Positions 8,653 through 18,700 of a stretch of 64,000 nt of DNA are shown here, one piece after another. A model generated the notes under the pieces. That model did not search any database. It was given only the letters and a program-made list of their open reading frames with translations, and was not told where the DNA came from. Within the stretch, counting starts at the first letter, position 1. Every line of letters starts with the position of its first letter. This DNA is from Mycobacterium sp. 050128 (GTDB lineage Bacteria; Actinomycetota; Actinomycetes; Mycobacteriales; Mycobacteriaceae). The stretch spans positions 16,895 to 80,894 of the forward strand of contig NZ_JAZGLW010000009.1 in assembly GCF_036409155.1 (NCBI RefSeq), read 5' to 3'. A program made the translations under genes and the position numbers.

Positions 8653-9597
8653 TCAGGTCTGGTCTTTGCGGGGTCGGCTGGGCGGCGGCGTGAATCCTTC
8701 GGGCCATCTCGTCGTCGCGTTGTAGTAAATGTTTCCCAAGTCCGTACGCGCCAAGGTCGCGCCGATCAAGTTCGCGTCGGAAAGGTCTGCGGCATAGAGT
8801 TTTGCGCCGGTCAAATTTGTCTGATCTAAGGACGAGTAGTAGAGGTTCGCGATGCTCAAGTCGGCGCCGGTCAGATTCGCATCGGTGAACTTCGCCGCAT
8901 TCAGGTTGGCCATCAGCAGGCCAGCGTCGACGAGGCTTGCAGATGGCAACCATGCGCCGACCAGGTACGACGCGTTTAGCAGCACCCCGTCGAGGTATGC
9001 CCTCGTCAGTATCACGTTGGCCAAGCAGGTGGTCTGGAGGTCGATTCTCTCGAATTGCGGTGCCGCACGATCACGGCGTCCTATTACCGCCAGGGCGGCT
9101 TGAACGTCGGCCAGCGGGACTGACAAGGCGTTGCATTTGTCTGCTGGCCCGGCGTGCGTGCGGATGTAGGCACTGAGTACTTCGAAGATCACACTGCGGT
9201 CTGCTGGCGAATCTCGGGTGAGACGTTCCAACGAGTAGATGCCGCCTAGCCGGATATCAAGCTTGTCGGAGCCGAGCTGTTCAACGGCCTTCGTGAATCG
9301 GTCAGTGACCTGGCCCTGCTCGGACAGGGCGTACTGCTTTTGAGTGGAACCCAGGGATTGAGCGGAGAACCACAATGCTGCGACAGCGGTGAGTGCCGTG
9401 GCTATCGCAGCGAGCCTCGGCCAGCCGCTCCAGCCAAACAGCCGGTTCACTCCCCGCCGGACGGAAGCCATCGTGCGTTGCCGGCGGCTCGCAGGTGGCG
9501 CTGGTCGCCTCAGCCGCAGACGCTGTTGGCCGCGAGAGAGCCGACCGGCAGCAGCCTGATCGCGAGGTTCACGTGATGCCGCCGGCAACGGGCTCAT
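8653..9597 (-). CDS. Membrane-anchored pentapeptide-repeat protein
   Basis: About 314 residues. A basic, proline-containing N-terminus is followed by one transmembrane helix (RLAAIATALTAVAALWFSA), then a helical region (QVTDRFTKAVEQLGSDKLDI) common in bacterial membrane-linked pentapeptide proteins. The C-terminal third holds tandem A(D/N)LxX repeats, for example ANLNAAKFTDANLTGADLSI and TGAKLYAADLSDANLIGATL. Pentapeptide repeats form a right-handed quadrilateral beta-helix, usually for protein interaction; Qnr-like gyrase protection is not implied. The ATG at 9597 is chosen over the TTG at 9606. It is a stand-alone gene. Confidence 0.85.
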   Translation of the reverse strand: MSPLPAASREPRDQAAAGRLSRGQQRLRLRRPAPPASRRQRTMASVRRGVNRLFGWSGWPRLAAIATALTAVAALWFSAQSLGSTQKQYALSEQGQVTDRFTKAVEQLGSDKLDIRLGGIYSLERLTRDSPADRSVIFEVLSAYIRTHAGPADKCNALSVPLADVQAALAVIGRRDRAAPQFERIDLQTTCLANVILTRAYLDGVLLNASYLVGAWLPSASLVDAGLLMANLNAAKFTDANLTGADLSIANLYYSSLDQTNLTGAKLYAADLSDANLIGATLARTDLGNIYYNATTRWPEGFTPPPSRPRKDQT

Positions 9598-9858
9598 ACC
9601 TATCAATCATCAGTCGGGCACGGCCAAACACACGAGTAGCGGACTACCCGTGTCGCGTGAGCATCCACCTCGAGCTCCGATAGCCAACCGGTCCGCAGCG
9701 GGATCGACCGGTTGGCAGCGACGCGGTTTCTGTCGTTGCCGTGAGCAAATCCGGGCAGCCATCGACGCCGCCACATTCGAGCTAGGTCGAATGTCGCTGC
9801 TGCGGCGCGATTTGCGATGATGGAGTGGGCGATATCGCTTCCTCGGGGGGAGGTTCAC

Positions 9859-10359
9859 GTGAGTGCGGTACAGAGCCTGCCGAATGCGCCAGTTCTGCTG
9901 TACGACGGTGTGTGCGGGGTCTGCAATAGCGCGGTGCGCGCCATTCTTCGGTTCGACCGTGATGGAACGCTGCGATTCGCCTCTCTGGGCAGTGACTTCG
10001 CTCGCGACATCAGGTCCCGCCACCATCAGCTAGAGGGCGTCGATTCCGCTGTCTACGTCCGCAACGCGGGACAGCCTGACGAGACCGTGGATATCCGGTC
10101 TGCAGCGCTGCTGCAGGTCGCTGCCTACCTCGGAGGGTGGTGGAAATTGGCGCTGGCGGCATACGTGATTCCGCCGGCGGTGCGCGATCGGCTTTATGAG
10201 CGCTTCGCGGCTTTCCGTTACCGCATCGGCGGCCAGCATCACACCTGTCCCATCCCGACAGCCGAGGCGCGCACTCGTTTCCTCGATGCGACTTACCAGC
10301 TGGAAACGCTGATCAGCACTGGCACAGTTCTCTCTGACTATCGTGGCAAGCTCGGTTAG
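9859..10359 (+). CDS. DCC-family thiol-disulfide oxidoreductase (DUF393)
   Basis: A 166-residue protein with the family-defining N-terminal VLLYDGVCGVCN, whose CxxC is the redox pair of the thioredoxin-like DCC family. FASLGSDFARDI and a WWKLALAAYVIP segment are also typical. The GTG at 9859 has GGAGG 5 bases upstream and is better than the in-frame ATG at 9817. It lies 8 bases before the O-methyltransferase gene, so the two are probably one operon. The partner substrate is unknown. Confidence 0.88.
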   Translation: MSAVQSLPNAPVLLYDGVCGVCNSAVRAILRFDRDGTLRFASLGSDFARDIRSRHHQLEGVDSAVYVRNAGQPDETVDIRSAALLQVAAYLGGWWKLALAAYVIPPAVRDRLYERFAAFRYRIGGQHHTCPIPTAEARTRFLDATYQLETLISTGTVLSDYRGKLG

Positions 10360-10367
10360 GTATCTCG

Positions 10368-11468
10368 ATGCGCTTGCCCGTCTTGCCCTTACCGCTGTGG
10401 GTCGCGCGCGCCGCCCTGGGTGCTCGACGTCGTGTCTTTGATCTCGCTGATGCCGCGGTGCCCGGAGAATTCGCGCTGTTCTTCGATGTGACGATGGGGC
10501 TGCAGAAGCTGAAGATCGCCGGCGTGCTGGTCTCCTCCGGGCTCGCCGATGCCCTCGGCAAGAGTTCGCGTGATCCCGTCGACCTCGCAAACCAATTGGA
10601 CCTGGACCCTGACGTGACGGTCAGAATCGTCAACGCCGCGATCGCCTCGCGGCTGATGCAGCTGGACCGTCACGGCCGTGTGCGCCTGACGAGTCTCGGC
10701 GCCCCGCTGCGCCGAGAACACCCCAAATCGATCGCGTCCTGGGCTGCCTACTTCGCGCACCCTGACACCGCGGCCGCCTATGCACACCTCGACGCCCAGC
10801 TGCGCGAGGGAGCCCCAACCTCGGGATATCAAAAGGCATTCGGCAAGTCGCTGTGGGAGTACTTAGACGATCGCCCCGATATGAGAGCCACGTTCGCCGA
10901 CGCGATGCGCCAGCTGTCCGAGTTCGACCTTGCCGGAATCGTGCGGACCTATCCATGGCCAAGACGCGGAACCATCTGCGACATCGGGGGCGGAGTCGGG
11001 CACATGCTTGCAGCCATCCTCGACCATCGGCCTGACGCTCGCGGCATCTTGCTCGACTCAGCCGAGGTCCTCGAACACGCAGACGCATTCCTGCGCGAGC
11101 GAGGATTGACCGACCGGATCGAGTGCCGTGCCGGCGACCTCTTCGGTCAGCTCGACGCCCACGCCGACGTCTACACGATGAAATGGATCCTGCACGACTG
11201 GGACGATGACGCCTGTCGCGAAATCCTCAAGCGCGTCCGCGCCACCATGCCGCCCGGTTCGAGGCTGGTCACGATCGATATGCACCACGGACCAGGCCAG
11301 CTGAACACGGTGTCCGCGATGGCCGACGTGCTGATGCTGGTGTCCTGCCAGGGCGGGCGGGAACGCTCGCCGCAGCAAGTGCACGCCCTGATGGGCGACG
11401 TCGGGCTCATACCCGGCCGAGTCCGCCACTACGGGCCGACGATGCTAGTCGAAGCCCTCGCTCCATGA
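10368..11468 (+). CDS. SAM-dependent O-methyltransferase (Methyltransf_2 type)
   Basis: A 366-residue protein of the plant-caffeate/actinobacterial polyketide O-methyltransferase type. It has an N-terminal winged-helix dimerisation region (residues about 30-110, LLSSGLADAL-like) and a SAM-binding loop CDIGGGVGHML near residue 205. The catalytic His is in MKWILHDWDDDACREIL near residue 270, with an acidic partner downstream. Such enzymes methylate phenolic hydroxyls of secondary metabolites. It is in an operon with the upstream DCC gene. Its last 40 bases overlap the 3' end of the convergent cas12m gene. Confidence 0.92.
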   Translation: MRLPVLPLPLWVARAALGARRRVFDLADAAVPGEFALFFDVTMGLQKLKIAGVLVSSGLADALGKSSRDPVDLANQLDLDPDVTVRIVNAAIASRLMQLDRHGRVRLTSLGAPLRREHPKSIASWAAYFAHPDTAAAYAHLDAQLREGAPTSGYQKAFGKSLWEYLDDRPDMRATFADAMRQLSEFDLAGIVRTYPWPRRGTICDIGGGVGHMLAAILDHRPDARGILLDSAEVLEHADAFLRERGLTDRIECRAGDLFGQLDAHADVYTMKWILHDWDDDACREILKRVRATMPPGSRLVTIDMHHGPGQLNTVSAMADVLMLVSCQGGRERSPQQVHALMGDVGLIPGRVRHYGPTMLVEALAP

Positions 11469-13234
11469 CGGCTAACGCCGGCCCGACGCAGCATCAACGC
11501 AGTGGCCGCATGATCTTGGTCGTAGTCTTGGCCGCAGCCGTCGCAGTGCACCGTCGCGGACTGGTACCGCGCATCAGCGGGGTTCTCGTAGCCGCACCCG
11601 TCCCCGTGGATGCGGGAGAGCCCAAAGCGACCGACCTCCCTGACGGCGCAGCCCTCGCGCTTAGCGGCGGTGGTCATGAGCGTACGCAGCCGTCCGGGTG
11701 CCACCACGGTTCGCGCGGCGGCGCCTTTGTGGGCTGCACGTGGTCGCGGGACGGATGCGGCGGTAAGTTCAGGCAGCAACAAATCATCCAGCACAAGGGT
11801 TTTGGCCTGGCTGGCGAGCATGGCGGCGAACCGGCGATAGAGATCGTCGCGGGCAGCGATGGCGTGACGCCTCTGGCCGAGGTCCGGTCCGCGCCGCAGT
11901 GTGAGATCGCGGCGCTGCCAGCGCAGAAGTAGAGCCGCGATCGACTCGGCATCCGCCGGCGGGGCCATCGCCCAAGCCCGAGCCAACGCGTGGAATTTCG
12001 CTGCGCCGCGCCAATGTTCGACGGTCGCCGCATCCAGGACGCCGCCGGGCGTGCGCGGATCGTCGATCGGCCCGTGTTTGGCCAGCCAGGTCACAACGGA
12101 TAGCTGTAGCGCGCGAGTAGCTTGCCCGCGCTGGGCCCGGATTTGATCCGCACGGGCGAACCCATCGTTGAGGGTCGCGGGCACGACGAGCCGCCCAGTC
12201 CGCGTGGTCTCGGCGACCACGACGGCGCAAAGATCCTCCGGAATATTCAGTGCCCGAGTCGATCTCCACGTGGCCGCGATGATCCCGTCGGCGCCGCGGC
12301 GCCAACCCAGATGCACTGCCACCGCCGGGCCGGTGCGCCGGGTGTCGGGATCGGGCACAGTGGCTGAGACATTGAGAGTGGCGCGCGGTCCCGCTGGCGT
12401 GTGGCGGATGGTCAGTCGCGCACCGGTGATGTCGGCGTCAGCGGGCAGTTGGCGATGCTGCTGGACGGGCAGCTCCACCAGCAGCATCTGCCCGTCGGCG
12501 CCACGGCCGTAACGGAACCGGGCAACGACTCGCCCGGCACGCCGTTGGTCGCTCGCTGACATCTGGTTCCACACCTCGGGATCGATCCACGGAAGCTGAA
12601 AGTAATTGTGGTACTTACCATCTAAGGCAGCGACTACTGCTGGGGAACGTGGCGGGTCGTCGCGGCGGCGAATCAGTTGCACAGCAATCGTTCCCGAGCC
12701 GTCAAACTGGTGGTGGCGTAGGGTCGCGCCGGGTCGGGTGATGCGTTGCTGGCGAAGGCGTTTCACCGCACCGATATGCTGAGCCACCACGTCGTTGAAG
12801 GTGCACCAGAACAGGCCCCGATCCTGGACATAGGTTCGGTAGAGGGCTCGTTGCGCGGTGTTGAACGCCGCAGTTCGCGCCGCGCGTGGGCCTGCGGCCT
12901 GAGCGCGAACCTCGGTGATCGCTGCGCGCCGCTGCTGGCGTGCCTCACGAAGAGCCGACATCGCTGAAGTTTCGGCAGGACTGCGCCGAGTGCTGCGCTT
13001 CGACTGCCCCCGTTCGTCTTTGGCGGTACCCGACACTACGTTGCACGCCTCTTGGGCTTGGGTAATGCGCGCTTCGGCCGCGGCCACCGCGGGGAAACTT
13101 GACCAGATCGCCTGTAGATCGGCCTCATAGGCTAGGCGGATGGCTACCAGCTCTTCGCGCAACTCATGTGTGAGGCGCAATTGCTCGCGGATCGGCTCCG
13201 GCACGCGCCAGGTGTAGCGCACACTCAAGGTCAC
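11429..13234 (-). CDS. cas12m: CRISPR-associated Cas12m (type V-M, formerly V-U1) effector
   Basis: About 601 residues, resembling from memory the roughly 596-residue Cas12m of Mycolicibacterium mucogenicum along its length: SVRYTWRVPEPIREQL at the start, LAYEADLQAIWSSFPAV, TLRHHQFDGSGTIAVQL, DADITGA, a RuvC-like core and a C-terminal zinc-finger region. The RuvC triad reads His-Asp-Asp (VAVHLGW about 308, LVLDDLLL about 483, DQDHAA about 574) instead of Asp-Glu-Asp, as in described Cas12m proteins that bind DNA without cutting it. GTG starts exist at 13249, 13234 and 13222; 13234 matches the family length best. No cas1/cas2 and no repeat-spacer array are visible nearby. Predicted role is crRNA-guided DNA binding and transcriptional silencing. 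Confidence 0.88.
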   Translation of the reverse strand: MTLSVRYTWRVPEPIREQLRLTHELREELVAIRLAYEADLQAIWSSFPAVAAAEARITQAQEACNVVSGTAKDERGQSKRSTRRSPAETSAMSALREARQQRRAAITEVRAQAAGPRAARTAAFNTAQRALYRTYVQDRGLFWCTFNDVVAQHIGAVKRLRQQRITRPGATLRHHQFDGSGTIAVQLIRRRDDPPRSPAVVAALDGKYHNYFQLPWIDPEVWNQMSASDQRRAGRVVARFRYGRGADGQMLLVELPVQQHRQLPADADITGARLTIRHTPAGPRATLNVSATVPDPDTRRTGPAVAVHLGWRRGADGIIAATWRSTRALNIPEDLCAVVVAETTRTGRLVVPATLNDGFARADQIRAQRGQATRALQLSVVTWLAKHGPIDDPRTPGGVLDAATVEHWRGAAKFHALARAWAMAPPADAESIAALLLRWQRRDLTLRRGPDLGQRRHAIAARDDLYRRFAAMLASQAKTLVLDDLLLPELTAASVPRPRAAHKGAAARTVVAPGRLRTLMTTAAKREGCAVREVGRFGLSRIHGDGCGYENPADARYQSATVHCDGCGQDYDQDHAATALMLRRAGVSRHGARASTSIVGP

Positions 13235-14162
13235 ACCACTGAACGCCACAAACCGAACTGTAAGCGACGACAACGGTGGTATGGATAACAGTCGACGCAA
13301 GTACGACGCCCTCACGCTGGCGTTGCCAAACAGTGCCTAGTATCGCATATGCCTGTGCTGCGCGCCGGCGCTATATCGCGTCAACGCGGTACGTGCACTG
13401 TGGTGTTCGTAACTCGCCAGCAGCGGGGGAGTGCGCGTCGCCAATCGATTTTGCCACCGTAAGAAAGACGCTGGATCACGAGAAACCATGCACGCCAACA
13501 GGCTCGGTTCGTACCCAGGGGAAGTAGCGAGTAGCGGAGCTAACGTTCTGCTCTGGCGCAGATGTTCATCGGTGTCCGAATTAGACTCAGAAGGCCATCG
13601 GGTCCTTGCCCGAACAGTTTTGCCGATTGGATCTTCCGATTGAGCCTGGGCGTTACGTCGGAACGTGGATATCGGCACCGGGTCTTAGTTGATGCCAGCT
13701 GGAGGGCGTGCGTGCGCGATCGCCGCGGGACTAGCGATCCTCTGTGAACGAAATGAGGAAGCGGCGAAAACCCCGCCCCCGGCAAGGCTTCCACCGCTTC
13801 CCGGTGACCGCATCCCCCGAAGCGGTAGCCGTGTCTTGGCACCGTAGCACTGATTGCCGAAGCGTCGACTCGTTTTGAGCTATCTGCATGACGTGTGAAG
13901 GTAAAGCGCTCAACAAAATCGACGAAGACGAGGGAACGCCGGCACGCTACGAAAAGACCCTGCCCGAGCGACACGACAGCGTCCTGACTCGTCGGCGGGT
14001 CGGCGGGGTTACCGCGCGACACATGGGAACGCCCGGATCGCAGGCTTTCTGGCCGATGAGGCCCGTAGGCGCAATCTAGGTTCCCGTTGTTGTTGAGCGG
14101 TCGTCGCCAATCCCCTTGTGGCAGCGCCCGGGCCCGAAACAGAGGGTGCATCGCTGGCCGGC
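13235..14162. other. Non-coding stretch upstream of cas12m
   Basis: Apart from the structured element at 13757-13830 nothing is recognised. No tandem repeat with 30-40 base spacers was found by eye on either strand. The cas12m promoter should lie within the first part. Confidence 0.4.
13757..13830 (-). ncRNA. Structured palindromic element upstream of cas12m
   Basis: Two mutually exclusive perfect 8-bp stems share one arm. GGAAGCGG (13757-13764) pairs with CCGCTTCC (13794-13801); alternatively ACCGCTTC (13793-13800) pairs with GAAGCGGT (13819-13826), extended by GGCT/AGCC. It lies about 520 bases 5' of the cas12m start, in a region without genes. Possible roles are a single crRNA-like or regulatory guide unit for Cas12m, or an attenuator. 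Only one copy is present, so it is not a CRISPR array by itself. Confidence 0.35.
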
Positions 14163-14336
14163 TCAGAACCGGTTTCCGAGCAGAGTGCAAATCACGACGG
14201 TAATTGCCCCGATGCACGCGCTCAGCACCCGAGTGTTTCCGTTCACCGCCAAATAGAGCAGCAGGTAGCGGATGGTGTAGTCCCATCCGCGGTTGACGAT
14301 GTGCTCGAGGCGACGCGGCGTGTGTTCGTGCTTCAT
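14163..14336 (-). CDS. Small hypothetical membrane protein
   Basis: A 57-residue frame from ATG 14336 with a basic N-terminus (KHEHTPRRLEHIVNRGWDY) and two hydrophobic stretches (IRYLLLYLAV and VLSACIGAITVVICTLLG). The pattern is protein-like, but the ribosome-binding site is weak and no family is recognised. Confidence 0.4.
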   Translation of the reverse strand: MKHEHTPRRLEHIVNRGWDYTIRYLLLYLAVNGNTRVLSACIGAITVVICTLLGNRF

Positions 14337-14397
14337 GGCGGCAATAGTGGTCGGGTCACCCCGGTCCGGTCGCCTCACCAGAGGCCAGCTACTAGCG

Positions 14398-14490
14398 GAT
14401 AGTTGGGTAGTTGCTGGCGGGACGTACAGCAGCTATTCTTCAACTATGCTCTATTATCCGCCAGTGGCTACCCCGTGTAGAACTACCCTC
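14398..14490. promoter_or_regulatory. TAGTTG/GGTAGTT direct and inverted repeats
   Basis: Immediately upstream of the gene at 14508. ATAGTTG and GGTAGTTG lie in tandem near 14400-14415, CAACTAT follows near 14440 and AACTACC near 14481, giving two nested inverted repeats (ATAGTTG/CAACTAT and GGTAGTT/AACTACC). This looks like an operator or a short iteron-like set, perhaps bound by the product of the following gene. Confidence 0.4.
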
Positions 14491-14507
14491 ACATCCCGGG
14501 GCTAACG

Positions 14508-15569
14508 ATGGAGGTGGGGTTCCCTGCGCTCCTCGCAGCGGCCGAGCGGGCCGAGAAAAACAAGCGGTACCACCAGATGCGACGGGAAAAAGCCGAAGCG
14601 ATCCGCCGGCGCCGACGAAAACTGCTCAAGGCGCGCTCCGACGCCGTCGCCGCGGCCCTAGAGGGCTACCGACGTCTGGACCGCGGACAACAGCCGACCA
14701 TCCGGGTGCGCACCGGCTTCATTTGGCTCGATACACCCCGGGCTCCTCGTGAAGTCGGCAGCGTCTTGGCCACGCGCCAAGGCGATGTCGACACGCGCCC
14801 GCCGAACACCAAATTGATCCACCGTCCCGGCAACGCTCAACAGGTCTACGCCACCGCCATCTACATTGCGCACCTGGAATTCGAGCCCGGCGCACACGTC
14901 GACAATCGCCACCACAACGTGTTCGACCAACCATCCGGCCCCTCGTGGGCCACGCTCAACGCGCTCGGCGGCGGTGGCGTCGACACCCGTGAGCTCAATC
15001 TGCGGATGACCCGCGCCCTGCACAAGCTCAGCACGCACCGACTGGTCGACGTTGGTGCACCCGGTGCCGCCAAGCGTTACGACGCCTTCGAACTCAAAGA
15101 CGAAGGCGCCTCAGGCGAGCGCTACCGCGTGCCCGGCGACGGCGCCACCAACGTCATCACCGTCCCCGCCGGATTCTTCCGTGCGGGCTGGCACCTTGTC
15201 CTGACCGCTGAAGAGCTCGCCACCCTGCTGATCATCATTGATGCCACCGCGCGCTTCGGTGCCCTCCCCCGATTGCCCGAAGAAGGAAACGGAATCGGCA
15301 TCGCCGACAAGACAAAATGGGGCCGCTATGGAATAGCACCCGAGGCCTACACCTCGCTGCACGAACTCAAAGAGTTCGGCCTCATCGACGTGTACGACCC
15401 GGACAACCGCGTCGGAGGCAAAATCCCCGACACTCGGCGCAGCACATCCGACATGCGGACCCTTCGACTGATCTATCCCATCAAGGCTGACACGGACTAC
15501 GACAACGCTTACGACGTCGTCACCAGGTGCCTCACCGACTCTCCGCTACCGCCGCGGATGAGCGACTAA
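14508..15569 (+). CDS. Hypothetical protein, possible winged-helix DNA-binding/Rep-like
   Basis: A 353-residue protein, not confidently recognised. The N-terminal 50 residues are highly basic (HQMRREKAEAIRRRRRKLLK), which suggests nucleic-acid binding. The rest has alternating helices and strands with segments like TRALHKLSTHRLVDV and YTSLHELKEFGLIDVYDPD, two stretches that look like winged-helix units. Two winged-helix modules occur in several plasmid replication initiators, and inverted repeats precede the gene, so a replication or regulatory role is possible but unproven. ATG 14508 has a GGGG-rich upstream sequence. It is monocistronic. Confidence 0.6.
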   Translation: MEVGFPALLAAAERAEKNKRYHQMRREKAEAIRRRRRKLLKARSDAVAAALEGYRRLDRGQQPTIRVRTGFIWLDTPRAPREVGSVLATRQGDVDTRPPNTKLIHRPGNAQQVYATAIYIAHLEFEPGAHVDNRHHNVFDQPSGPSWATLNALGGGGVDTRELNLRMTRALHKLSTHRLVDVGAPGAAKRYDAFELKDEGASGERYRVPGDGATNVITVPAGFFRAGWHLVLTAEELATLLIIIDATARFGALPRLPEEGNGIGIADKTKWGRYGIAPEAYTSLHELKEFGLIDVYDPDNRVGGKIPDTRRSTSDMRTLRLIYPIKADTDYDNAYDVVTRCLTDSPLPPRMSD

Positions 15570-15724
15570 ATGCCGCTAGCGTCCATTGAAGCGGCAGGAG
15601 TCGTCGGCTTGTCAGTCCGACATAATAGAGCCAATGATGCTGCGCATGTGACTGTACCCCTGAGGGATTCATCAGATCGATCACCAATCGTTGCGGGTGT
15701 CTGGCCGATCTGATTGTTTGCGAG

Positions 15725-18700
15725 CTAGGGCTCGGGTTTGAGTAACTCATCCAGGCTGTGTCCCGCCGCTGCGGCTTTCGCCAGCCAGCCGCGAGCAGCG
15801 TCCGGATCCGGCGGCTTCCACCGTCCGGCGAGCAGCATCGCGAGGTTGACCATGGCGGTAGTGTTTCCTAACTTGGCGGCAGTCTCATACCAGTGGCGGG
15901 CTGCGGGCAAGTCCGGCGTGTCCTGTAGGTCGGCGAAGAGCACGCCGAGATTGATCATGGCGGTGGTGTTTCCCAACTCGGCTGCCGTCTCGTACCAGTG
16001 GCGGGCTGCGAGCAGGTCGGGCGGGTTGGAGTGGGTGGCGAGCCCTCCGAGGTTGACCATTGCATTTGTTTCGCCCGTGCCGGCCGCCTTCTGGTACCAG
16101 GCGTGTGCGGTTTCGAGATGCGGCGGATTCGCTTGTTCGGCCAGTAGACCCAAGTTGAACATGGCGCCGGCGTGGCCGGCGTCGGCTGCCTTCTTATACC
16201 AGTTACTCGCGGTGGTTAGGTCGGGTGGATTTTCCTGTGCGGCGAGCAGGCCCAAGCTGACCATCGCGTCCGCGTCGTCTCTGTCGGCGGCCTTCTTCAA
16301 CCAGGCGCGGCCGGCGGCGGGTTCCGGCGGATTCATTCGGTGGATGAGTAACAGCCCGAGATTATTCATGGCGTAGATGTCTCCGGCGTTCGCCGCTTTT
16401 GTCAGCCATTCGAAGGCGGCATTGAGGCTCGATGAATCGTCTTGCTCGGCAAGGAGCATGGCGAGATTGACCATGGCGCGGGTGTTCCCCAGATGGGCGG
16501 CGTTTTCGTACCAGCGGCGGGCGGCACGCGAATCACCTTCTGCGACAAGGAATACCCCCAGGTTGACCATGGCGTCGGTGTTGCCCGCGTCGGCCGCCTT
16601 CTGGTACCAGTCGTTCGCGGTTTCGAGGTCTGGCGGGTCCTCCCGCTCGGCGAGTAGGCCCAAGTTAATCATGGCGCCTGCGTTGCCGGCGTCGGCGGCC
16701 TTCTCGTACCAGCTCCGTTCGGCGTTTAGGTCGTTTCGCTCGGCGAACAGGACTCCGAGGTTGTTCATCGCGTTAGTGTTGCCGGCGGCGGCGGCCAGCA
16801 GATACCAGCGGCTGGCGAGGGTGAGGTTGGGAGGATCCTGCAGGTCGGCGAACAGCACCCCAAGGTTGACCATGGCATCTGTGTCCCCCGTCGCGGCTGC
16901 CCTCTCGTATAAGCGGCGCGCGGCGTCCAGGTCGGGCGGGTCCCACCGGGTCGCGAGCAGTACCCCAAGGTTGACCATGGCATCGGTATTGCCTGCAGCG
17001 GCTGCCTTCTCGTACCAGCGGCGGGCGCCGGGCAGGTCCTCAGGATCCTGGTGGTCGGCGAGCAGCAAGCCCAGACTGAACATGGCAGCGCCAAGCCCCG
17101 CGGCGGCGGCTTGCCTCGACGCCTTGATGGCGACGGGAATATTCTCGCGCTGGAAAGCGGCGAGACTGACCACCAAGGCGATGATCGGTGGCGCGTTGTT
17201 AAGCGCCACATTCCAAAACGATTCGGGAATGGGGCGCAGCGGATGGTTTTGCCCGTCGTCTGCGGCCACGAGGTAGTCGAAAGGACGGTAACTGCGGGTG
17301 TGGTCGGTCAGGCGGCGCGTGATCAGCGCAGCGACTCGACCCCATCCTTCTTGCGGTGTGCGTGCAGCCTTGATGGCGTCGACGGCCTGTTGCTCGGTGG
17401 CGTCGAGGTCGGGTCGTTCTGTTTCGAATGCGCCCAAAGCCAGTGCAGCAAGGGCGCTTTCGGGGATGAGGTCTGGGCGTCCTACGCGGACCCAGTCGAT
17501 CGCCACGCGAATCACGCTGTGGCGCAGCGGGTCGGTGTACAGGGCATCATCGTACCGCTTGAGCAGCTCGGGGGCGCCGGCGAGACGCGCGGCGAGCCCG
17601 AATTCCAGATCCTGCCCAGGGTAGGCACGGCCGGCGGCGGCCTGTTCGTCGGGGTCCTCCCCCGTAAGCGGGGCAAGGTCGACGGTAATGGCGTGCTCGA
17701 GAAGCACCCGGGTGTCTCGTAGCAGCGCGCCACCTTGATAGAGCCGGTCGCGTTGTTCTTGCCGCAGGGTTGCCAGCACGACGGTGCGGCCGCTGCGGGA
17801 ATTCAGCCGTGACAGCAACGCTGGGGTGAGCGGATCGGCGTCGGAAACATATCGATCGAGGTCATCGAGCCACACCACGACCGTGTCAGGGCTGTTGTGC
17901 AGCCGCGGATCCGCAACGAGCCGGCCGAACATGCCAGGGCGCGGGAACAGCAGGCGGGCTTGGGGAAAGTGCTTGCGGACGGCTTCGAATGCGGTGCGGG
18001 TCTTGCCGGCCTTCGACGGGCCGACGAGCAGTACCAACTGGTTTCGGTCGGCTAGTGCCGTCGCCAGGTCGTTGTCGCGGGTGCGGGGCACGTAGGGATC
18101 ATGTTCGCCGTAGGTTTGGGCATCGCCGAACGGTGACGGGGTAGCCCCTAATCGGTAGGGGTCGAGTCCTGCCACCATAGGAAGGTCGTCGCCGTCGACG
18201 ACCTCGACGAGGTCGGCCAGCACCTCAGATTCAGGTGGCGCACTAGCGGCGTCCTGCTTCGTCGCAATTTGCCGCAGCGTGGCGTACTGCGCGAGTTGCA
18301 ATAGAGGACTGTTTTGCTCGGCAGCGGCGAGTACTAACTCGTCGAGGACGATGTCGGGAAGAGCCGACAAGAATTGCGGAGCGTCAAAATCTAATTCGAC
18401 TGCAAGCTGGTAAAAGTCCTGCCCGGTCGCTTCTAACGCGGCGATGAATGTCTGGCGGGCGTCATCGACGCGTCCTGGATAGGAGACCACGGCACGAAGG
18501 ACATTGGTAGCGACATCCTTGTCGACGAACGGTCTAATGAGCCGACGACCGGTGCGCGTCCACCAGTCAATATCGCGGGCATCGCTTCCGGGCATTGATT
18601 CCTCGATGGCTCGAACAAACGCCATCGCCATGACGTCTTGGGCGGCCTTTGTCCTTCCGCTGAAGACTTTCCGCCACGCGCCTTTTGCGGCCTCGCTGCC

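Noticed and set aside
13741..13860. Cobalamin riboswitch on the minus strand at the cas12m-upstream palindrome
   Set aside because: A GGGAA..GGTG-like stretch is present, but the conserved core (CCCGCAACTGT-type B12 box and flanking stems) is missing and no B12-related gene follows.
13316..14162. CRISPR array upstream of cas12m
   Set aside because: No tandem repeats with regular spacers were found on either strand; only a single structured palindrome is present.
15738..17276. Long plus-strand frames opposite the Sel1-repeat gene
   Set aside because: They are antisense shadows of the repeated Sel1 codons; their repetitive Ser/Arg/Ala composition has no family features.
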